From Achromobacter xylosoxidans (GTDB taxonomy: Bacteria; Pseudomonadota; Gammaproteobacteria; Burkholderiales; Burkholderiaceae_B), in assembly GCF_014490035.1 (NCBI RefSeq), contig NZ_CP061008.1, positions 6,510,001-6,574,000 on the forward strand: a DNA stretch of 64,000 nucleotides. Direction: 5' to 3'. A program made the translations under genes and the position numbers. The notes under the pieces are model-generated. The model ran no database searches, had not been told where the DNA came from, and saw only the letters and a list, made by a program, of their open reading frames with translations. Positions 62,696 through 64,000 of the stretch are shown here, piece after piece (the stretch's first letter is position 1; each line of letters begins with the position of its first letter).

Positions 62696-63568
62696 ATGGA
62701 TAAAGCCGCCATCGACAAACTGATCGAAACCCAGTTCTCCTCCCTGCCGCCCAAGCTGCGGCAGGCGGCCCGCTATGCAATCGATCATCCCAAGGACATC
62801 GCCCTGGAGTCGATGCGCGCCGCGGCCGGCCACGCCGGCGTGCAGGCCGGCGTCATGCTGCGCCTGGCGCGGCAACTGGGGTTCGATACCTACGAAGCGT
62901 TCCGCCAGCCCTACCGCGACTGGCTGGCCGCCGGCGGATCCAGCTTCTCGGGCCGCGCCACCGCGTTGCGCAAGCGTCCGCAGCACGACGCCGACGCCGG
63001 GCTGGTCGCCGACATCCTCGACGCCGAAGTGCGCAACCTGGGCAGCAGCCTCGGTCCCTCCGCACTGCCGGCGCTGAAGGCCGCCCACGGCCTGCTGGCG
63101 GGCGCGCGCCGCGTCTATGTCATCGGCCTGCGCAGCCTGTATCCGGCGGCCTATCACTTCAGCTATGCCTGCGGCATGTTCCTGGACAAGGTCACCCTGC
63201 TCAGCGGCGTCGGCGGCACCTTGGCCGACGAGTTGCGCCGCATCGGACCGGACGACGCGCTGGTCGCCTTCAGCCAGGCGCCTTATGCGCAGGCGGCAGT
63301 CACGGCCGTGGAGTTCGCGCGTGAGCGCGGCGCCGGCGTGGTGGCGGTCACGGACAGCGCGGTGTCGCCCATCGCCCCGGGCGCCAAGGCGCTGCTGCTG
63401 GTGGCCAACGACACGCCCTCGCTGTTTCCCTCGGTGGTGCCTGCGCTGTCCATCGCCCAGACGCTGGCCGCGATGCTGGTCGCGCACAGCGGCGAGGAAA
63501 GCCTGCGCGAAATCGCCAACAGCGAAGCCCAGCTGCAGCGCTTCGGCGTGTACGCCGAAAAGCGCTGA
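62696..63568 (+). CDS. MurR/RpiR-family transcriptional regulator
   Basis: A 290-residue regulator. Residues 1-77 form the HTH_6 domain (LPPKLRQAARYAIDHPKDIA ... ARQLGFDTYEAFR), and residues 115-260 a SIS domain (VYVIGLRSLYPAAYHF, DALVAFSQAPYA, VVAVTDSAVSPIAP). SIS domains usually bind phosphorylated sugars or related ligands. It starts 26 bp after the aminotransferase gene and likely controls that gene and the divergent binding-protein operon. Confidence 0.92.
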   Translation: MDKAAIDKLIETQFSSLPPKLRQAARYAIDHPKDIALESMRAAAGHAGVQAGVMLRLARQLGFDTYEAFRQPYRDWLAAGGSSFSGRATALRKRPQHDADAGLVADILDAEVRNLGSSLGPSALPALKAAHGLLAGARRVYVIGLRSLYPAAYHFSYACGMFLDKVTLLSGVGGTLADELRRIGPDDALVAFSQAPYAQAAVTAVEFARERGAGVVAVTDSAVSPIAPGAKALLLVANDTPSLFPSVVPALSIAQTLAAMLVAHSGEESLREIANSEAQLQRFGVYAEKR

Positions 63569-63572
63569 GGAC

Positions 63573-64000
63573 TCAGGCGATCGGCGCGGGCGGCTCGCCG
63601 CCTTGCTGCGCCTCTTTCATTTCCATCAGCAGGCTGTGCAGCATCTCGGTGGACAGCCCGTGCAGCACCAGCCGGTAGCCCGCGCGCAGGGTCGACATCG
63701 GCACCAGCGGATGGTTGTTGTTGACCAGGATCAGGTGCTGCGGCGCGCCCAGCAGCTTGGCCGCGTAAATGCCGATGGTCTCGTCCAGCTGCAGCGAATT
63801 GGCCGCGCGCCAGAAGTCGTTGTCGGTCAGCATCAGCTGATACAGCGGCGTGAAGAGCTCGATGGCGCTTTGCAGGTCCAGGAAATTCAGCTTGCCTTGC
63901 GGCATGTCTTCTAGCGACAGGTCCGGGTCGCGGATCATCGAGAAATCGACCTGTTGCGGCGCGTGCATCTCCACCCCCGCATCGCGCAGCGCCTGGTTCA
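63573..64000 (-). CDS. Unrecognised protein, N-terminus beyond the window
   Basis: The frame is open from the TGA at 63573 to the right edge, giving at least 142 residues. It has a helical character (LDLQSAIELFTPLYQLMLTDNDFW, MLHSLLMEMKEAQQ) and a hydrophobic core strand LILVNNNHPLVP. A possible start lies at GTG 63974, but the reading continues sensibly upstream, so the gene is treated as partial. I do not recognise the family. It converges on the RpiR gene with a 4-bp gap. Confidence 0.6.
   Translation of the reverse strand, partial: NQALRDAGVEMHAPQQVDFSMIRDPDLSLEDMPQGKLNFLDLQSAIELFTPLYQLMLTDNDFWRAANSLQLDETIGIYAAKLLGAPQHLILVNNNHPLVPMSTLRAGYRLVLHGLSTEMLHSLLMEMKEAQQGGEPPAPIA

Overview
The window looks like chromosomal DNA of a Betaproteobacterium of the family Alcaligenaceae (Burkholderiales), most like Achromobacter or Bordetella. 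This is inferred from gene content and order: birA next to a type III pantothenate kinase (the Bordetella 'Baf' protein), dksA followed by hslVU, and a dacA/D-amino-acid aminotransferase/ybeD/lipB series. GC is high in all the housekeeping parts. No tRNA, rRNA, CRISPR array, insertion sequence or integrase was recognised.

Region 1 (1-5.6 kb): the 3' end of a Fur-family (probably Zur) regulator, a His-rich COG0523 metal GTPase, dksA, hslV-hslU closed by a strong terminator, a divergent CusF-like copper protein and a PduO-type cobalamin adenosyltransferase. Region 2 (5.6-9 kb): rmlBDAC, which makes dTDP-L-rhamnose. Region 3 (9-21.5 kb): lipA, a LacI-type sensor domain without a DNA-binding domain, and a leftward series lipB/ybeD/aminotransferase/dacA. 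It continues with an alpha/beta hydrolase, a four-gene MCE lipid-transport operon, and birA-coaX plus a 57-residue membrane protein.

Region 4 (21.5-48.9 kb) is a lipopolysaccharide locus. On the minus strand lie wecA, a compact seven-gene cassette (GT2 glycosyltransferase, UPF0104 membrane protein, APH-like kinase, HAD phosphatase, nucleotidyltransferase, a 960-residue GT-C-like membrane protein, GtrA), four large multi-domain glycosyltransferases, an ABC O-antigen exporter (wzm-wzt), a methyltransferase with a long coiled coil, a GT2 enzyme, galE, waaC and waaA. A WaaL-type ligase faces the other way. The likely scheme is: WecA starts the glycan on undecaprenyl phosphate; the large transferases extend it, probably using dTDP-rhamnose from region 2; the methyltransferase/coiled-coil protein may cap and measure the chain; Wzt reads the cap; Wzm exports; WaaL ligates to a core begun by WaaA and WaaC. 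The seven-gene cassette looks like a separate system that activates and adds a substituent in the periplasm. Its substrate is unknown and it is the most novel-looking part of the window. It and the wecA flank are visibly AT-richer than the surrounding DNA, which suggests horizontal acquisition.

Region 5 (49-64 kb): a CoxG-like protein, two drug/metabolite exporters, a cardiolipin-synthase-like phospholipase D protein with an endonuclease/phosphatase partner, aspS with a DUF502 membrane protein and FmdB, a sodium/proton antiporter family protein, then a catabolic-looking group (MlrC peptidase, Bug-family binding protein, class III aminotransferase, RpiR regulator) and an unrecognised partial gene at the right edge.
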